Shown: positions 51,143-61,429, counted from the stretch's first letter. The stretch is DNA of 64,000 nt from Panacibacter ginsenosidivorans (GCF_007971225.1 NZ_CP042435.1:1302001-1366000), one strand, 5' to 3'. A program made the numbers and translations. The notes: generated from the sequence alone by a model not told the origin.

Positions 51143-52486
51143 CTATGCTGCGGCTTTTCTTTTGAAAGGCAGGTATATTGTTAACACATCAAGCTTAAGA
51201 TAAATAAATATAACGCTTACAATATTTTTCAGGGCTATGTTTAGTCCGGTAATGATTGCTGCACCTACCAATCCATACACTGGTGTTATTATAAAAAGAA
51301 GGATAGTCGTTAATATAAAAGACCCCATTGAAATATTCTGGTTCATAACATGATGCCCCGTCATTTGCATAATGGTACCGGTTAAACCTGTTAATGAATT
51401 TATAAGCTGACCAATGAGAATAATTACAAAGATGAAATACTCATTAAACCCCGGTCTGTGCTCGAGCAATTTAATTATAAAAGGTCCGCCTGCCAGTAAG
51501 AAAAGGAACAGGGGAACAGATGCCCAGAAAATAAGTTTCGAACTTGCATTGATATTTTTTCTGAGCAGGTTTTTATCAGCAAGTGATTCAGCAAACTTAG
51601 GTCCTGATATACTATTAATAGCAAAAAGAATAATGGTCAGCAAACCGGCAAGCCTGTTGGTAGAATCAAAGATGCCCACTTCTTCTTTTGAAACGTACAA
51701 ACCAAGTATAATGGTAGGTGCCCACAGCGTTCCCTGAAGCATCAATGCACCCCAAAACAAAGGAACACTTAATTTAAGCAATTCTTTAAACGGAAAATGA
51801 TCTCGTTTATCTCCATGCGTATGCTCATATTTCTTATTCAATATCCTGTTTACTCCACGAAAAGAAAAAATACCCAGTATATAAAGTCCTGCAACAAAAC
51901 CTGTGATAGTTGTAAGCGTATCTGAAGAAAAAAAATGCAGTATAAATACCATAGCGAATCCAAACAAAAATCTTCCAAGGCTGTCAAAAAAACTAAAAAG
52001 AATAATTTCTTTATTACCACGGAATATACCGCTGTTGATCATAGAAATAGAAAATGGTAAAATACCCAATGATGCTATACGTATATGTGTGGTGATAGAT
52101 ATACCATCAGCAACCCCGAAATATTTACTTAACTGCTCAGAAAAAATAAACACCAGAGCAGTAAGCAGGAGATTTACAGGTATAGCAAATTTCAGCGTTT
52201 GATAGTACAACTCTTTTACATTGCCATAACCCATTGATACGATCTTAACGAGGGCAACATTTATACCCAGTATGCCCAGCATTGAAGTGATCTGTATAAT
52301 GGAAAAACATAAGGCAAATATTCCCCAGCCATCTGCACCGTAAAAGCGTGTTACAAAAAAAAGGAACAGGTAATTTACCATTAGCCCAACCACACGCATA
52401 ATAAAAGAAAATGCAGAGTGTGTGGCTAGTTCATTCATGTGCCGGTCTTTAATAAACCTGTTTTTCAATTTTACAAGTTGTTGCAT
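51143..52486 (-). CDS. Polysaccharide flippase (Wzx/PST-type membrane protein)
   Basis: This 447-residue protein has about twelve to fourteen membrane helices and the layout of the MATE-like polysaccharide exporter group: an N-terminal FIMRVVGLMVNYLFLFFVTRFYGADGWG, then internal amphipathic loops, then NISMGSFILTTILLFIITPVYGLVGAA. Such proteins flip undecaprenyl-linked sugars. No glycosyltransferase cluster surrounds it, which is unusual for this family. The start may also be an ATG 16 residues later. Confidence 0.85.
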   Translation of the reverse strand: MQQLVKLKNRFIKDRHMNELATHSAFSFIMRVVGLMVNYLFLFFVTRFYGADGWGIFALCFSIIQITSMLGILGINVALVKIVSMGYGNVKELYYQTLKFAIPVNLLLTALVFIFSEQLSKYFGVADGISITTHIRIASLGILPFSISMINSGIFRGNKEIILFSFFDSLGRFLFGFAMVFILHFFSSDTLTTITGFVAGLYILGIFSFRGVNRILNKKYEHTHGDKRDHFPFKELLKLSVPLFWGALMLQGTLWAPTIILGLYVSKEEVGIFDSTNRLAGLLTIILFAINSISGPKFAESLADKNLLRKNINASSKLIFWASVPLFLFLLAGGPFIIKLLEHRPGFNEYFIFVIILIGQLINSLTGLTGTIMQMTGHHVMNQNISMGSFILTTILLFIITPVYGLVGAAIITGLNIALKNIVSVIFIYLKLDVLTIYLPFKRKAAA

Positions 52487-52586
52487 TTCTTTAATTCTCC
52501 AGGATATTTATAATAGGTCTATTGTATAAAATAAAACACTTAATGTAAACTGAACTTTAAATATGGCAAGTATTTCTTTTGTTAGT

Positions 52587-52650
52587 CATCTGCACTGCTG
52601 CTATCATCTTCGTTGCGTCGCACACTTGTACATGCTCACTATGTGCGGCT
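52587..52650 (+). repeat. Dispersed core repeat, type B (copy 30)
   Basis: The exact core is at 52612-52631, ending ATGTGCGGC. The divergent gap 52487-53002 has only this copy; a chance frame over it is not counted as a gene. Confidence 0.88.
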
Positions 52651-53002
52651 TTCTTTATTACCCTTTGACTCTCCGATACATCCAAAAAGGATGCAAATAA
52701 ACCAAAAGTTATTCAAAGTAATATTCCTTTTTATTACATTCATAGTTATCTGTCTCACTTTGGTTAAACATAGTGGCTGTAAATCAAATTTTAGAAGAGT
52801 TATGCAACAAAAGCTATCATAGTTTCACGGTTAAAAATGCTTGCCCCGTTTATACGCCTGTTGCATAAAACTACAGTTATAAAGGTTTATATTTTTTTTA
52901 TCTGTTGATGTTACAGTTTATTCAAAAGATATGCTTCACTTTGTATTTTTTCTTTATAAAATGCATTTTTTAGACCCGACAGCCACAGATAAAAAGTGAA
53001 TT

Positions 53003-53500
53003 ATGAAAACGAATTTATCTTTCGCAATAATTTTATTAGTGTGCTTGCCATTCAGCAATTATGCGCAAGACAATGCTGTTGACACAACCAACCTTACGCC
53101 GTTGGCAAAAATGCTGTTGAATCATACTTACCAGTTTACTGCAACGTATGTACAACCTATGAGTGGACGGCAGAAAAATGTAACTGGCGATAACTATACA
53201 TTCAAAGTAGATAAAGATTTAGTGGAAGCAGACCTGCCCTATTTTGGCAAGTCAACAAGCGCCCCTATTGGAACAACAGATGTTGGCATGAAATTCACCT
53301 CCAAAGATTTTGCTTACAATTCCCAAACACTTACCAAATCCCGTGAGCAGATCATCATAAAACCAAAAGACGTAAGTGATATACAGGAAATTTATCTTAT
53401 TGTATATCCCGGTGGCACTGCAGATCTGCGCATCACTTCAAATAGCAGGCAAACCATTTCGTACCAGGGAAACATTACTGCACTCAAACCGGTTAAATAA
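53003..53500 (+). CDS. DUF4251 exported protein
   Basis: This 165-residue protein has a signal peptide ending NYAQ (residue 21). The mature part has the DUF4251 pattern: YQFTATYVQPMSGRQKNVTGDNYTFKV, VEADLPYFGKST, GMKFTSKDFAY, and a C-terminal IYLIVYPGGTADLRITSNSRQTISYQG. The family is common and uncharacterised in Bacteroidota. It is a single gene followed by a 292-base gap where I see nothing beyond a weak hairpin around GGTGGAAGCACC at 53726-53737. Confidence 0.88.
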   Translation: MKTNLSFAIILLVCLPFSNYAQDNAVDTTNLTPLAKMLLNHTYQFTATYVQPMSGRQKNVTGDNYTFKVDKDLVEADLPYFGKSTSAPIGTTDVGMKFTSKDFAYNSQTLTKSREQIIIKPKDVSDIQEIYLIVYPGGTADLRITSNSRQTISYQGNITALKPVK

Positions 53501-53792
53501 AAATGCTTATATATCTTTTTGCCAGTTATGGAATAAGCATGCTATAAAAAATGCACGTCTCTTTCTAAGTAATTAGTTACATAGAATGAAAGGATATTCT
53601 TGCGTTTTGGTCTTCACGCAGCGGGAGGCAGTCTTGTTGAGTTTATATCATGAAAGCGGCATTACTTATTTAAATAACTTGAACATCCTCCTTATAAAGC
53701 AAATATCCCCGCGCAATTTTCTTGGTGGAAGCACCACGAAATATATGCCGGGATAAAACTTATAGCTGCAGTTTAAACTGCTTATAGAGCTT

Positions 53793-54071
53793 TTATTTAC
53801 CAAGATAAACACCAGTATAACTATAACGTGCTGTCAGTTTCTGACCATTAAAAATAAAAGTAACCTGGTAAACACCTTCTCCTTTTCTTGCCCATTTTAA
53901 TGTAGTTGCGCCGGGATACATCGCATTGTATGCATCAACACAAGCCGGGGGAATCGGAGAATTATTTCTTAAAGCATGGCTATAAGAAATTGTGGACAAA
54001 TGGTTCGAAGCACTTGCCTGTACACTACTGATCGAAACGAGTACTACTGCTGCCAGAATAATTTTTTTCAT
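53793..54071 (-). CDS. Small exported PepSY-like protein
   Basis: This 92-residue protein starts at ATG 54071, giving a signal peptide ending VQASA. The mature part has the PepSY-like (DUF2874-type) pattern AYNAMYPGATTLKWARKGEGVYQVTFIFNGQKLTARYSYTGVYL. Proteins of this type are small periplasmic domains of unknown function with a fold related to BLIP. The 293-base gap upstream, shared with the next gene, shows nothing notable. Confidence 0.8.
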   Translation of the reverse strand: MKKIILAAVVLVSISSVQASASNHLSTISYSHALRNNSPIPPACVDAYNAMYPGATTLKWARKGEGVYQVTFIFNGQKLTARYSYTGVYLGK

Positions 54072-54364
54072 GTTTGTGATTTTTAAGATTAAAATTTTCA
54101 TACGGGTTTATTGCATTAAACTTTCGTACTATAACCACCGGTAAACTATTAGTAGCGGGCAATAATTACATTGTAACCATTTGGTGCATTTTATTTTTCG
54201 GTTGTTTACAGTTTCAGTAATTTGAAGGGAATAAACTGCTCGTTCAGGTATACTTAGCCAGGGTGATTTTCTTTGTTGACAGAGGAATGTATGGGCTTAT
54301 ATATCGGAGTAAAGACCGGGGCGTATTACAACTGTCTTATACTGAAAAAATCTACATTAGAGCA

Positions 54365-54643
54365 ATGAAAAAGATTGTACTTATCATTTTCCTGGCCATT
54401 CTTTTTTCCTGCCATAATAAAAAAGAGCATTATAAGCCCGAAGTAACCGGGCAGGTTACAAGATATGAAGAAAGTAAAGGCAGGAAAATAACTGCTATGG
54501 ACTTTAGTGGATACAAAAGGAAAGAAAGAGATACAACCAAAGGCGTGTATGTTTATGTAAAAGGTATCGTAGATTCATCTAAACAACCGTTTAGTGATAC
54601 ACTTGTATTCCTTACAAATCCTGATAGAATAGTTAAGCCATAA
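54365..54643 (+). CDS. Small lipoprotein of unknown function
   Basis: This 92-residue protein starts at ATG 54365, which places the lipobox ILFSC with Cys16 and HNKKE after it. The mature part is short, charged and mostly beta-like (VTGQVTRYEESKGRKITAMDFSGYKRKERD). No family is recognised. It ends only 33 bases from the converging sulfatase gene. Confidence 0.62.
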   Translation: MKKIVLIIFLAILFSCHNKKEHYKPEVTGQVTRYEESKGRKITAMDFSGYKRKERDTTKGVYVYVKGIVDSSKQPFSDTLVFLTNPDRIVKP

Positions 54644-54676
54644 TAGGCAGGCTGAAGTTTTACATCAATTCCACTC

Positions 54677-55984
54677 TCACAATTCCACCGGCTTCAACAC
54701 ACCCATCTCCCACTCACCGTACTTCTTTTTTAATTGCTCAAAAAGATCCGGAAATTTTTCTTTCATATCCTTCTTCTCTCCCGGATCATCAACAAGGTTA
54801 AAAAGAAATTCTCCATCCTCTGTTTGAAGATATTTCCAATTGCCTTGTCGGATGGCTTTTTGCTTTGTTGATTGAAAAAGCCTCCAGTAAAATGTTCTTT
54901 CTATCGCTTTTTCCTTTCCTGTACAAATTGGCAAAAGGTTAATGCCATCCGGTGGAAAAGAAGGATCAGGTTTTGCACCGGCAACAGCAAGAATGGTAGC
55001 TGTCCAATCCATGGTAATGGTTTCCTGTTGTGTTATACTGTTGGCAGGGATGACACCCGGCCATCTCGCAAATGCAGGTTCTCTTATTCCTCCTTCCCAT
55101 AATTGATCTTTCCCACCGGAATAGACTCCCATATCAGAAAATTCTTCTCCGCCATTATCACTGGTAAAAATAACCAATGTATTGCCGGCAATGTTTTCAT
55201 CATCTATCGCCTGCATAATTTTTCCAACCGCATCATCCATGCTTTTCATCATCGCAGCGAATTTTTCTTTTGTTCCACCGCTATCCCAATCCCAACTATC
55301 GGGATACCGATTATCGCCCGGCGCCTGCCATGGCCAGTGTGGCGCATTAAACATGATACTCAGGAAAAAAGGCTTCCCATGTTTTTCCTTAATTATTTCC
55401 ACCGCCTTTTCCCGCCATATATCTGTGAGATAACCTTCTTTTTTTACGGGTGTTTCATTTTCATACAAATCACCCTGGCCTTTTCGATTGCTATGTGAGA
55501 TATAATCATTGCCACCTGAATGAAACCCAAAAAAATAATCATAGCCGTTTTTATTGGGACTATACTGAGGGCCAAAACCCAAATGCCATTTACCAATAAG
55601 ATAAGTTTCATAACCACTTTTTTTCAGCAGTGTGGCAACAGAAGTATAATCAGGTGTAAGGCCAACAATACTATCTTTATGTCTTCCACGGAGCGGCTCC
55701 ATCAAACCCACCGGTGTACGTGCCGGATAGCGACCGGTCATAAACGCAGTACGGGTTGGCGTACAAAGCGAGGAAGCTGCATAAGCATTCATAAATTTTA
55801 CGCCCTGTCCTGCAAGTTTATCAAGGTTCGGCGTTTTATAATCTTTACGGCCATAGCAACTTAGATCGGCATAACCCAGGTCATCTGCCATTATGTAAAT
55901 AATATTGGGCCTTGTTGTTTGAGACAGAACAGGTGCCAGCAAACCACTTAAAAAAAGTAAAAACAAAAAAAACCGGCGAAACAT
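54677..55984 (-). CDS. Exported sulfatase
   Basis: This 435-residue type I sulfatase (alkaline phosphatase superfamily) has a signal peptide ending PVLSQ (residue 22). The metal-binding start is NIIYIMADDLGYADLSCYG. The formylglycine motif is C74-T-P-T-R, and GKWHLG and FTSDNGG are the later family motifs. Activity needs conversion of Cys74 by a maturation enzyme encoded elsewhere. Substrates are sulfated glycans or aryl sulfates. It is not in a polysaccharide utilisation locus here (no SusCD pair). Confidence 0.92.
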   Translation of the reverse strand: MFRRFFLFLLFLSGLLAPVLSQTTRPNIIYIMADDLGYADLSCYGRKDYKTPNLDKLAGQGVKFMNAYAASSLCTPTRTAFMTGRYPARTPVGLMEPLRGRHKDSIVGLTPDYTSVATLLKKSGYETYLIGKWHLGFGPQYSPNKNGYDYFFGFHSGGNDYISHSNRKGQGDLYENETPVKKEGYLTDIWREKAVEIIKEKHGKPFFLSIMFNAPHWPWQAPGDNRYPDSWDWDSGGTKEKFAAMMKSMDDAVGKIMQAIDDENIAGNTLVIFTSDNGGEEFSDMGVYSGGKDQLWEGGIREPAFARWPGVIPANSITQQETITMDWTATILAVAGAKPDPSFPPDGINLLPICTGKEKAIERTFYWRLFQSTKQKAIRQGNWKYLQTEDGEFLFNLVDDPGEKKDMKEKFPDLFEQLKKKYGEWEMGVLKPVEL

Positions 55985-56067
55985 AGCTTTTCTTTATTGA
56001 GTAAGGTACACTCTTTATTTGATGGGCTTCATTTTATTCATCACGTTGTTCATAAATCATTTTTAGT

Positions 56068-56140
56068 TTTTATACCTGGCTGTATAATTACTATTATCGT
56101 TCCTTGCGTCGCACACTTGTACTTTCTGTTCTTTAGGCAA
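56068..56140 (+). repeat. Dispersed core repeat, type B (copy 31)
   Basis: The exact core is at 56103-56122, with TTATACCTGGCTG at the start and TTCTGTTCTTTAGGCAAC at the end. It forms an inverted pair with copy 32 in the gap 55985-56281. Confidence 0.9.
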
Positions 56141-56204
56141 CTTTTGTTTTATGCTCTTTTAACTCCCGATATATCGGAAGAGGTTGATAAAGTTCCACAG
56201 AATA

Positions 56205-56263
56205 TTAAACCGCATAAGAGTGCGACGCAACGAAGATGCCACCAGCACTATAGCTGGTGGCAT
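56205..56263 (-). repeat. Dispersed core repeat, type B, with hairpin end (copy 32)
   Basis: The core part ATAAGAGTGCGACGCAAC is at 56214-56231. Its outer flank runs into a perfect 11-bp stem, ATGCCACCAGC (56236-56246) with GCTGGTGGCAT (56253-56263), 19 bases after the tricorn gene's stop on the minus strand. The hairpin has a T-rich side only on the plus strand, so it is not a clear terminator for that gene. Confidence 0.8.
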
Positions 56264-56281
56264 AATTATTTTCTTTCTTAA

Positions 56282-59200
56282 TTATTTCAGCAATTCTTTT
56301 ACTGCTGCTTCAATTTGTTCATCACGACCTGTAGTTGATAATGCAGGAGTGTTACGCACTTTGATATCTGGTTCCAACTGTGTGTTCTCGCAGAATTTTC
56401 CGTCGGGCATTCTCCAGCCGCCTTGCGGAATGCCAAACACCAATGAGTTATCTATTTGTCCTTCCCACCACACAAAAGTACCGGTACCGGGAACGGGCAT
56501 GCCCACTGTCTTTCCAACATTTTTAAGTTTATATGCAACAGGAAATAAATGCGCATCAGAATAATTGCATTCGCCCATTAGAACGATAGATGGTTTGATC
56601 CATTTATCATAAGGCTCGTAGCCAACTGTTTGCCCATGCGGAATTACATCGAAATATTTTTTACCATCAAGAAAATCTGAGAGTTGCTCATGAATATTAC
56701 CACCACCATTAAAACGTGTGTCAACAATGATGGATTGTTTTTCGATATTCTTTCCAAGCACATCTTCTATAACTGTGCGGTAGCTATCATCATCCATCGC
56801 TCTTACATGAACGTAACCAACTTTACCACCACTTAATGAATCAACTTGTTTTCTCCTCTTGTTTACCCAACGTTTGTAAAGCAATTCAAATTCTTCACCA
56901 AGTGAAATTGGTTTCACTGTTTCATCCCAGCGCTTGTTTGCTACAGGATCGTAAACAGAAAGCAATGTGAACTTGTTTGCTTTCCTATTTAAATATTTGT
57001 AATGATCAACTGTATCTGTTATTGCATCGCCATCTATCTTTTCTATAATATCTCCCGCCTTTATTTTAGATGTTGCTTTGTCAAGCGGACCATCTTCAAT
57101 TATTTCCTGGATCTTTAATCCGTTGCCCTTGTAAGTATAATCGTAAAATATTCCAAGCGCCGCTGTTTGGTCTAATCCAGGCCCCCTGTTTCCACGATAG
57201 TAACAACCGGTATGAGATGCATTCATCTCGCCAAGCATTTCACTTACCATTTCTGCAAAATCATAATTGTTGTTGATGTATGGTAAGAACTTTTTGTAAT
57301 TGTTGTAGTAATAATCCCAGTCAACATGGTTAAGATCTTCAAACAAAAATTTCTCTTTCATCTGTCTCCACATGTGATCAAACATGTATGCTTTTTCATC
57401 ATACTGGTTCAGGTTCATTTCTCCGTTCATACTAACGCCATCCATCTTGCCGCTCTCTGGATCGATCTTTACAATGTTGCCATTGTTCAGCACAAAAAGT
57501 GATTTACCGTCAGCAGATAATTCCATACTTGCATTTCTTGCACCAAGCTTTACAAAAAGTTTTGTGTCTTTGGTGCGCAGTTCAGTAACCCACAAGTCAT
57601 AACCCTTTTCAAATTTTGCGAGGTAAAATAATTTTTCTCCATTTTTTGATAAGACCATATCTGCAATGTCTGCGGAACTGATAGTAAGCCTTGCCTTACG
57701 GTCGCTTATATTATCCCAGTCTATCTTTATATTCTTATTTTTAGTGGTATCTTTTTTCTCTGTAGTTGCTTTCCCTTTTTTTGCATCCGCAGCCGTTTCT
57801 TCCGTAGAATCTTTTTGCTTGTCTTCCATATCCTTCAACAATGCATAATCTTCTTTTGACAAATTATAACGGTCAAATGCATCTTTGGTAAGGAACAATG
57901 CGTACACGTCATAAGTAGCGGGGAAACCTGCCTGCGCTCTTGTTCCATCCCGATCATATCCGTAAATGAGCATCTTACCATCCATCACCCATTTTGGATT
58001 AAAACAATCATAACCACTTTTACTGATATTATTTACCTGCCCTTTTCCGTCGCTTGATACAAGACCAAGCTGTGGTGTAAACAATCTAACCACGCCAAAC
58101 TGTACAATAAACCATTTACCATCGGGGCTCCATTGATAATACTGATCACCATCTGCATAAGAATAATTTTTATCAGCAGTTAAAATTGTTCTTGATTGTT
58201 TGCTTGCAAGGTTTACCACTTTTAGTGTAACACGATTTTCCAGGTAAGCAACTTCTTTTCCATCGGGAGAAAATGCGGGCTGAAATTCTTCGGCCGCAGT
58301 CGCTACTACAGTATCCTGTTTCAATAGTGTGGATGCATAAAAATAAGGCTCCTCTTTTCTCACAATACTTATCTTGTATATGTTCCAGTTATTATCTTTC
58401 TCTCCCGCATATACGATCGACTTTCCATCAGAACTAAAGTTGATACTTCTTTCCTGCCACGGTGTATTGGTAATACGTTTTGTAACACCACCTTCAACAC
58501 TTGTTACAAATATTTCCCCGCGAAATACAAATGCGATCTCTTTGTTGTTTGGTGAAACTTTCATTTCCGTAACATTACCCATTACAGGAACAACCTTTTC
58601 CAGTGTACTCCTTCCATCCTGTGCAACAGTAATGCTTAGTTTCTGAGGTTCGCCATTTTGTGTTTTTGTAAATATGTCGCCGTTATAACCAAAACAAAGT
58701 GTATTGTCTTTTGATGCAGTAAGAAAGCGAACAGGGTTCTTTGTAAAATTTGTTACGGCAACGGATTGTGAAGGATTATTTATCGAACTTTTGTACACGT
58801 TGAATGAACCACCATTTTGCTCACTCAAGTAATAATAATCAGTATTATCACTGTCAAACACAGGATTTCTGTCTTCACCCGGATTGGTGGTAAGCATCGT
58901 ATATTTTTTTGCTGCAACATCATATAACCATATATCCCTTGTCACTGCAGAAGTATGATGTTTGCGCCAGTCGCTTTCATAACCTTTAAGATCATGATAA
59001 ATAATTTTATCACCTTTGGCATTTACCGTAGCATCAATTGCCGGTATGGGCAACAATTGAGATGCATTGCCTCCATTTACTGAGACACTATACAATTCAC
59101 CAAAACCAGCGTCAGGAAACTGCACATCAGTTACCATCTTTTGTCTTAATGAAGAAAAGATAACCTGTTTATCATCTGCAGAAAAACTGCTGGGTATATC

Positions 59201-59524
59201 ATTGATTGAATAGTATGTTAATCGTTTTGCTTCCCCACCACTTGCAGGCATAATGAATACATCAAAATTTCCATAACGGTCAGATGCAAAAGCGATCGAC
59301 TTACCATCATGACTCCATACAGGTGAAAAATCATAGGCTTCACTAATGGTCATGGGTGTTGCCTGCCCGCCACCTGCACTTACTTTATAGATATCACCTT
59401 TATAACAAAATAAGATGGTTTGCCCGTCTGGTGAAATTGCAGGATAACGTAGCCATGAAGCAGTATCCTGGCTAATAGCATGTAAAGAAAAGAAGATGCA
59501 GCAGAGGATAGCATATTTTCTCAT
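56282..59524 (-). CDS. Tricorn-like protease with propeller, PDZ and S41 domains
   Basis: This 1080-residue exported protein (signal ending HAISQ, residue 19) has the tricorn protease order: WD40-like PD40 propeller repeats (about 20-640, DGKSIAFASDRYGNFDVF type), a helical C1 domain, a PDZ domain (about 800-880, IKAGDIIEKIDGDAI) and an S41 peptidase domain. Probable catalytic residues are His771 in NASHTG, Ser989 in CNYSDAH, and a late Glu in TQLEPDIKV. The spacing agrees with the archaeal enzyme (His746/Ser965/Glu1023). It degrades peptides in the periplasm by inference. Confidence 0.92.
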   Translation of the reverse strand: MRKYAILCCIFFSLHAISQDTASWLRYPAISPDGQTILFCYKGDIYKVSAGGGQATPMTISEAYDFSPVWSHDGKSIAFASDRYGNFDVFIMPASGGEAKRLTYYSINDIPSSFSADDKQVIFSSLRQKMVTDVQFPDAGFGELYSVSVNGGNASQLLPIPAIDATVNAKGDKIIYHDLKGYESDWRKHHTSAVTRDIWLYDVAAKKYTMLTTNPGEDRNPVFDSDNTDYYYLSEQNGGSFNVYKSSINNPSQSVAVTNFTKNPVRFLTASKDNTLCFGYNGDIFTKTQNGEPQKLSITVAQDGRSTLEKVVPVMGNVTEMKVSPNNKEIAFVFRGEIFVTSVEGGVTKRITNTPWQERSINFSSDGKSIVYAGEKDNNWNIYKISIVRKEEPYFYASTLLKQDTVVATAAEEFQPAFSPDGKEVAYLENRVTLKVVNLASKQSRTILTADKNYSYADGDQYYQWSPDGKWFIVQFGVVRLFTPQLGLVSSDGKGQVNNISKSGYDCFNPKWVMDGKMLIYGYDRDGTRAQAGFPATYDVYALFLTKDAFDRYNLSKEDYALLKDMEDKQKDSTEETAADAKKGKATTEKKDTTKNKNIKIDWDNISDRKARLTISSADIADMVLSKNGEKLFYLAKFEKGYDLWVTELRTKDTKLFVKLGARNASMELSADGKSLFVLNNGNIVKIDPESGKMDGVSMNGEMNLNQYDEKAYMFDHMWRQMKEKFLFEDLNHVDWDYYYNNYKKFLPYINNNYDFAEMVSEMLGEMNASHTGCYYRGNRGPGLDQTAALGIFYDYTYKGNGLKIQEIIEDGPLDKATSKIKAGDIIEKIDGDAITDTVDHYKYLNRKANKFTLLSVYDPVANKRWDETVKPISLGEEFELLYKRWVNKRRKQVDSLSGGKVGYVHVRAMDDDSYRTVIEDVLGKNIEKQSIIVDTRFNGGGNIHEQLSDFLDGKKYFDVIPHGQTVGYEPYDKWIKPSIVLMGECNYSDAHLFPVAYKLKNVGKTVGMPVPGTGTFVWWEGQIDNSLVFGIPQGGWRMPDGKFCENTQLEPDIKVRNTPALSTTGRDEQIEAAVKELLK

Positions 59525-59608
59525 ATTGGTTGTTTTAATTTCAAGGCATTAAGCTACAGCAAATAAAAAGGAATAGCAATTGACAGTAATAATTATTTTT
59601 TAAGTGGT

Positions 59609-59672
59609 CTTTTGTAATGCTATGCGGCTTTTGTTGTGTCACTCACTTGAACGTTCTGTGCTTTGTGGAAGC
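59609..59672 (+). repeat. Dispersed core repeat, type A (copy 33)
   Basis: The core is at 59633-59652 with one change (TTGAAC for TTGTAC), in a divergent gap. Confidence 0.87.
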
Positions 59673-59785
59673 AAAAATTTCCTGCCATCAGTTCATATCA
59701 CCTTTGATTGAATAAGCTGCAAACAATATCGTGGTAAAAACAAATAAAATTATATTTGTTTAGTCTGTTTAAAATCAATGCATAC

Positions 59786-61303
59786 ATGAAACACTTTATT
59801 ACACTCTGTCTTCTTCTTATTATTATTTTTTTTAGTGCAAATGCGCAATCCGACAATAAGATCATAATTGGTAAAGTTGACAGTGTGTATTCCAATATTT
59901 TGGGCGAGCAAAGAAAGGTATGGATTTATACCCCAGATATGCTTAGCGGCAATCGTGATACCACGCAGCGTTATCCTGTTGTTTATTTATTAGATGGCGA
60001 TGGGCATTTTGAATCAGTGGCAGGAATGATTCAACAATTGAGCGAAATAAATGGAAACACTATTTGCCCTGAGATGATCGTTGTAGGCATTCCAAATACA
60101 GACAGAACAAGAGATCTGACGCCAACGCATATAAGCAGTGATCAACCAATGATGGATAGTAATTTCTCCAAAAGCACAGGCGGTGGAGAAAATTTTGTTT
60201 CATTTATAGAAAAGGAATTGATGCCCCATATAGATTCTGTTTATCCAACGCAACCTTACCGAACACTTATTGGCCATTCGTTTGGCGGCTTAACAGCAAT
60301 GAATATTTTAACCAACCATACAAAATTGTTCAATGCTTACATTGCTATCGATCCAAGCATGTGGTATGATAAAGAACGTTTCCTTGCCGCAACAGAAAAG
60401 AAACTTACTGCTAAAAAATATGATGGTGTAAAATTGTATTTAGGTATTGCCAATACAATGCCTGAAGGCATGACGGTTGAAAAAATGCTTAAGGATACAA
60501 CTTCAAATACAAGACATATCCGTTCCATTTTTGCATTGGACAGATTCATAAAAGCCAATGCGCAAAATGGTTTAAAATTCTCCAGTAAATATTATGCTGA
60601 CGATGATCACGGCTCCGTTCCACTAATAAGTGAATATGATGGGCTAAGATTTATTTTTAGCTACTATCGCATGAAACTGACCATTAAGGATTTTACAGAT
60701 TCATCCGCTGCAATCGTGGCAAAATATAAAAAACATTATGAAACTGTTTCCAGAGAATTTGGTTTCAAGGTTTCGCCTCCTGAGTTATCTATAAACAGTC
60801 TTGGTTACCAGGCTTTAGGCAGCAAACAATTTTCAAAGGCCGCAGGTTTTTTTGAAATGAATATTGCCAATTATCCAAACAGCACGAATGTATATGATTC
60901 TTACGGAGATTTTTTTGCTTCAAAGAAAGATACAGCAACCGCAATCTCTTATTACCAGAAAGCACTTGCAATAAAAGAAGTGGATGACACCAGACAAAAG
61001 TTAAACCAGATGCAGGGCAAGGAAGTTTTTAAATTGTCTGAACAGGAATTACAAAAATATGTTGGTGTATATACATTTGAGGGCATTACCGCAACGGCTA
61101 CTTTTTCTGTAAAAAATAATGCGCTGTGGGCTTCCGTTCCAGGCGAAGGGGATTTTGAATTAGTACCCACATCACCTAATACATTTAAGCTAAAGAGTCT
61201 CGAAGGTTATAAGGTAATTTTTGAAATGGATGGCGATAAACCAAAAGGATTTACTTCTTATCAACCAAATGGAACTTATACAGCTACTTATAAAAAAGAT
61301 TAA
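59786..61303 (+). CDS. Exported esterase with TPR-like C-terminal part
   Basis: This 505-residue protein starts at ATG 59786, giving a signal peptide ending SANAQ (residue 21). The N-terminal domain is a putative esterase of the Fes/IroE/esterase D type (PF00756): VVYLLDGDGHF, nucleophile Ser165 in GHSFGG, and His in YADDDHGSVP near residue 285. A TPR-like helical segment (about 345-415, GYQALGSKQFSKAAGFFEMNI) and a C-terminal lipocalin-like strand region (YVGVYTFEGITATATF) follow. The arrangement is common in Bacteroidota. Siderophore, acyl or xylan esters are possible substrates. Confidence 0.85.
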   Translation: MKHFITLCLLLIIIFFSANAQSDNKIIIGKVDSVYSNILGEQRKVWIYTPDMLSGNRDTTQRYPVVYLLDGDGHFESVAGMIQQLSEINGNTICPEMIVVGIPNTDRTRDLTPTHISSDQPMMDSNFSKSTGGGENFVSFIEKELMPHIDSVYPTQPYRTLIGHSFGGLTAMNILTNHTKLFNAYIAIDPSMWYDKERFLAATEKKLTAKKYDGVKLYLGIANTMPEGMTVEKMLKDTTSNTRHIRSIFALDRFIKANAQNGLKFSSKYYADDDHGSVPLISEYDGLRFIFSYYRMKLTIKDFTDSSAAIVAKYKKHYETVSREFGFKVSPPELSINSLGYQALGSKQFSKAAGFFEMNIANYPNSTNVYDSYGDFFASKKDTATAISYYQKALAIKEVDDTRQKLNQMQGKEVFKLSEQELQKYVGVYTFEGITATATFSVKNNALWASVPGEGDFELVPTSPNTFKLKSLEGYKVIFEMDGDKPKGFTSYQPNGTYTATYKKD

Positions 61304-61429
61304 TTTTTCTCCTTTAAATCCCACTTCATTATAACAGAAGCATCAAAGTTCGCAACGACTGAATAACGTTGCTGTAGTCTGGTCTTAAAAGTATTTTTCC
61401 GTTTTCACAAACTCTATGTCAACTTCCAT

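Noticed and set aside
52613-52822. 69-codon frame upstream of the DUF4251 gene
   Set aside because: It begins in repeat copy 30 and has no family pattern; one hydrophobic run is not enough.
56236-56263. 11-bp hairpin as terminator of the tricorn gene
   Set aside because: Read on the gene's strand it is not followed by T residues; it is listed only as part of repeat copy 32.
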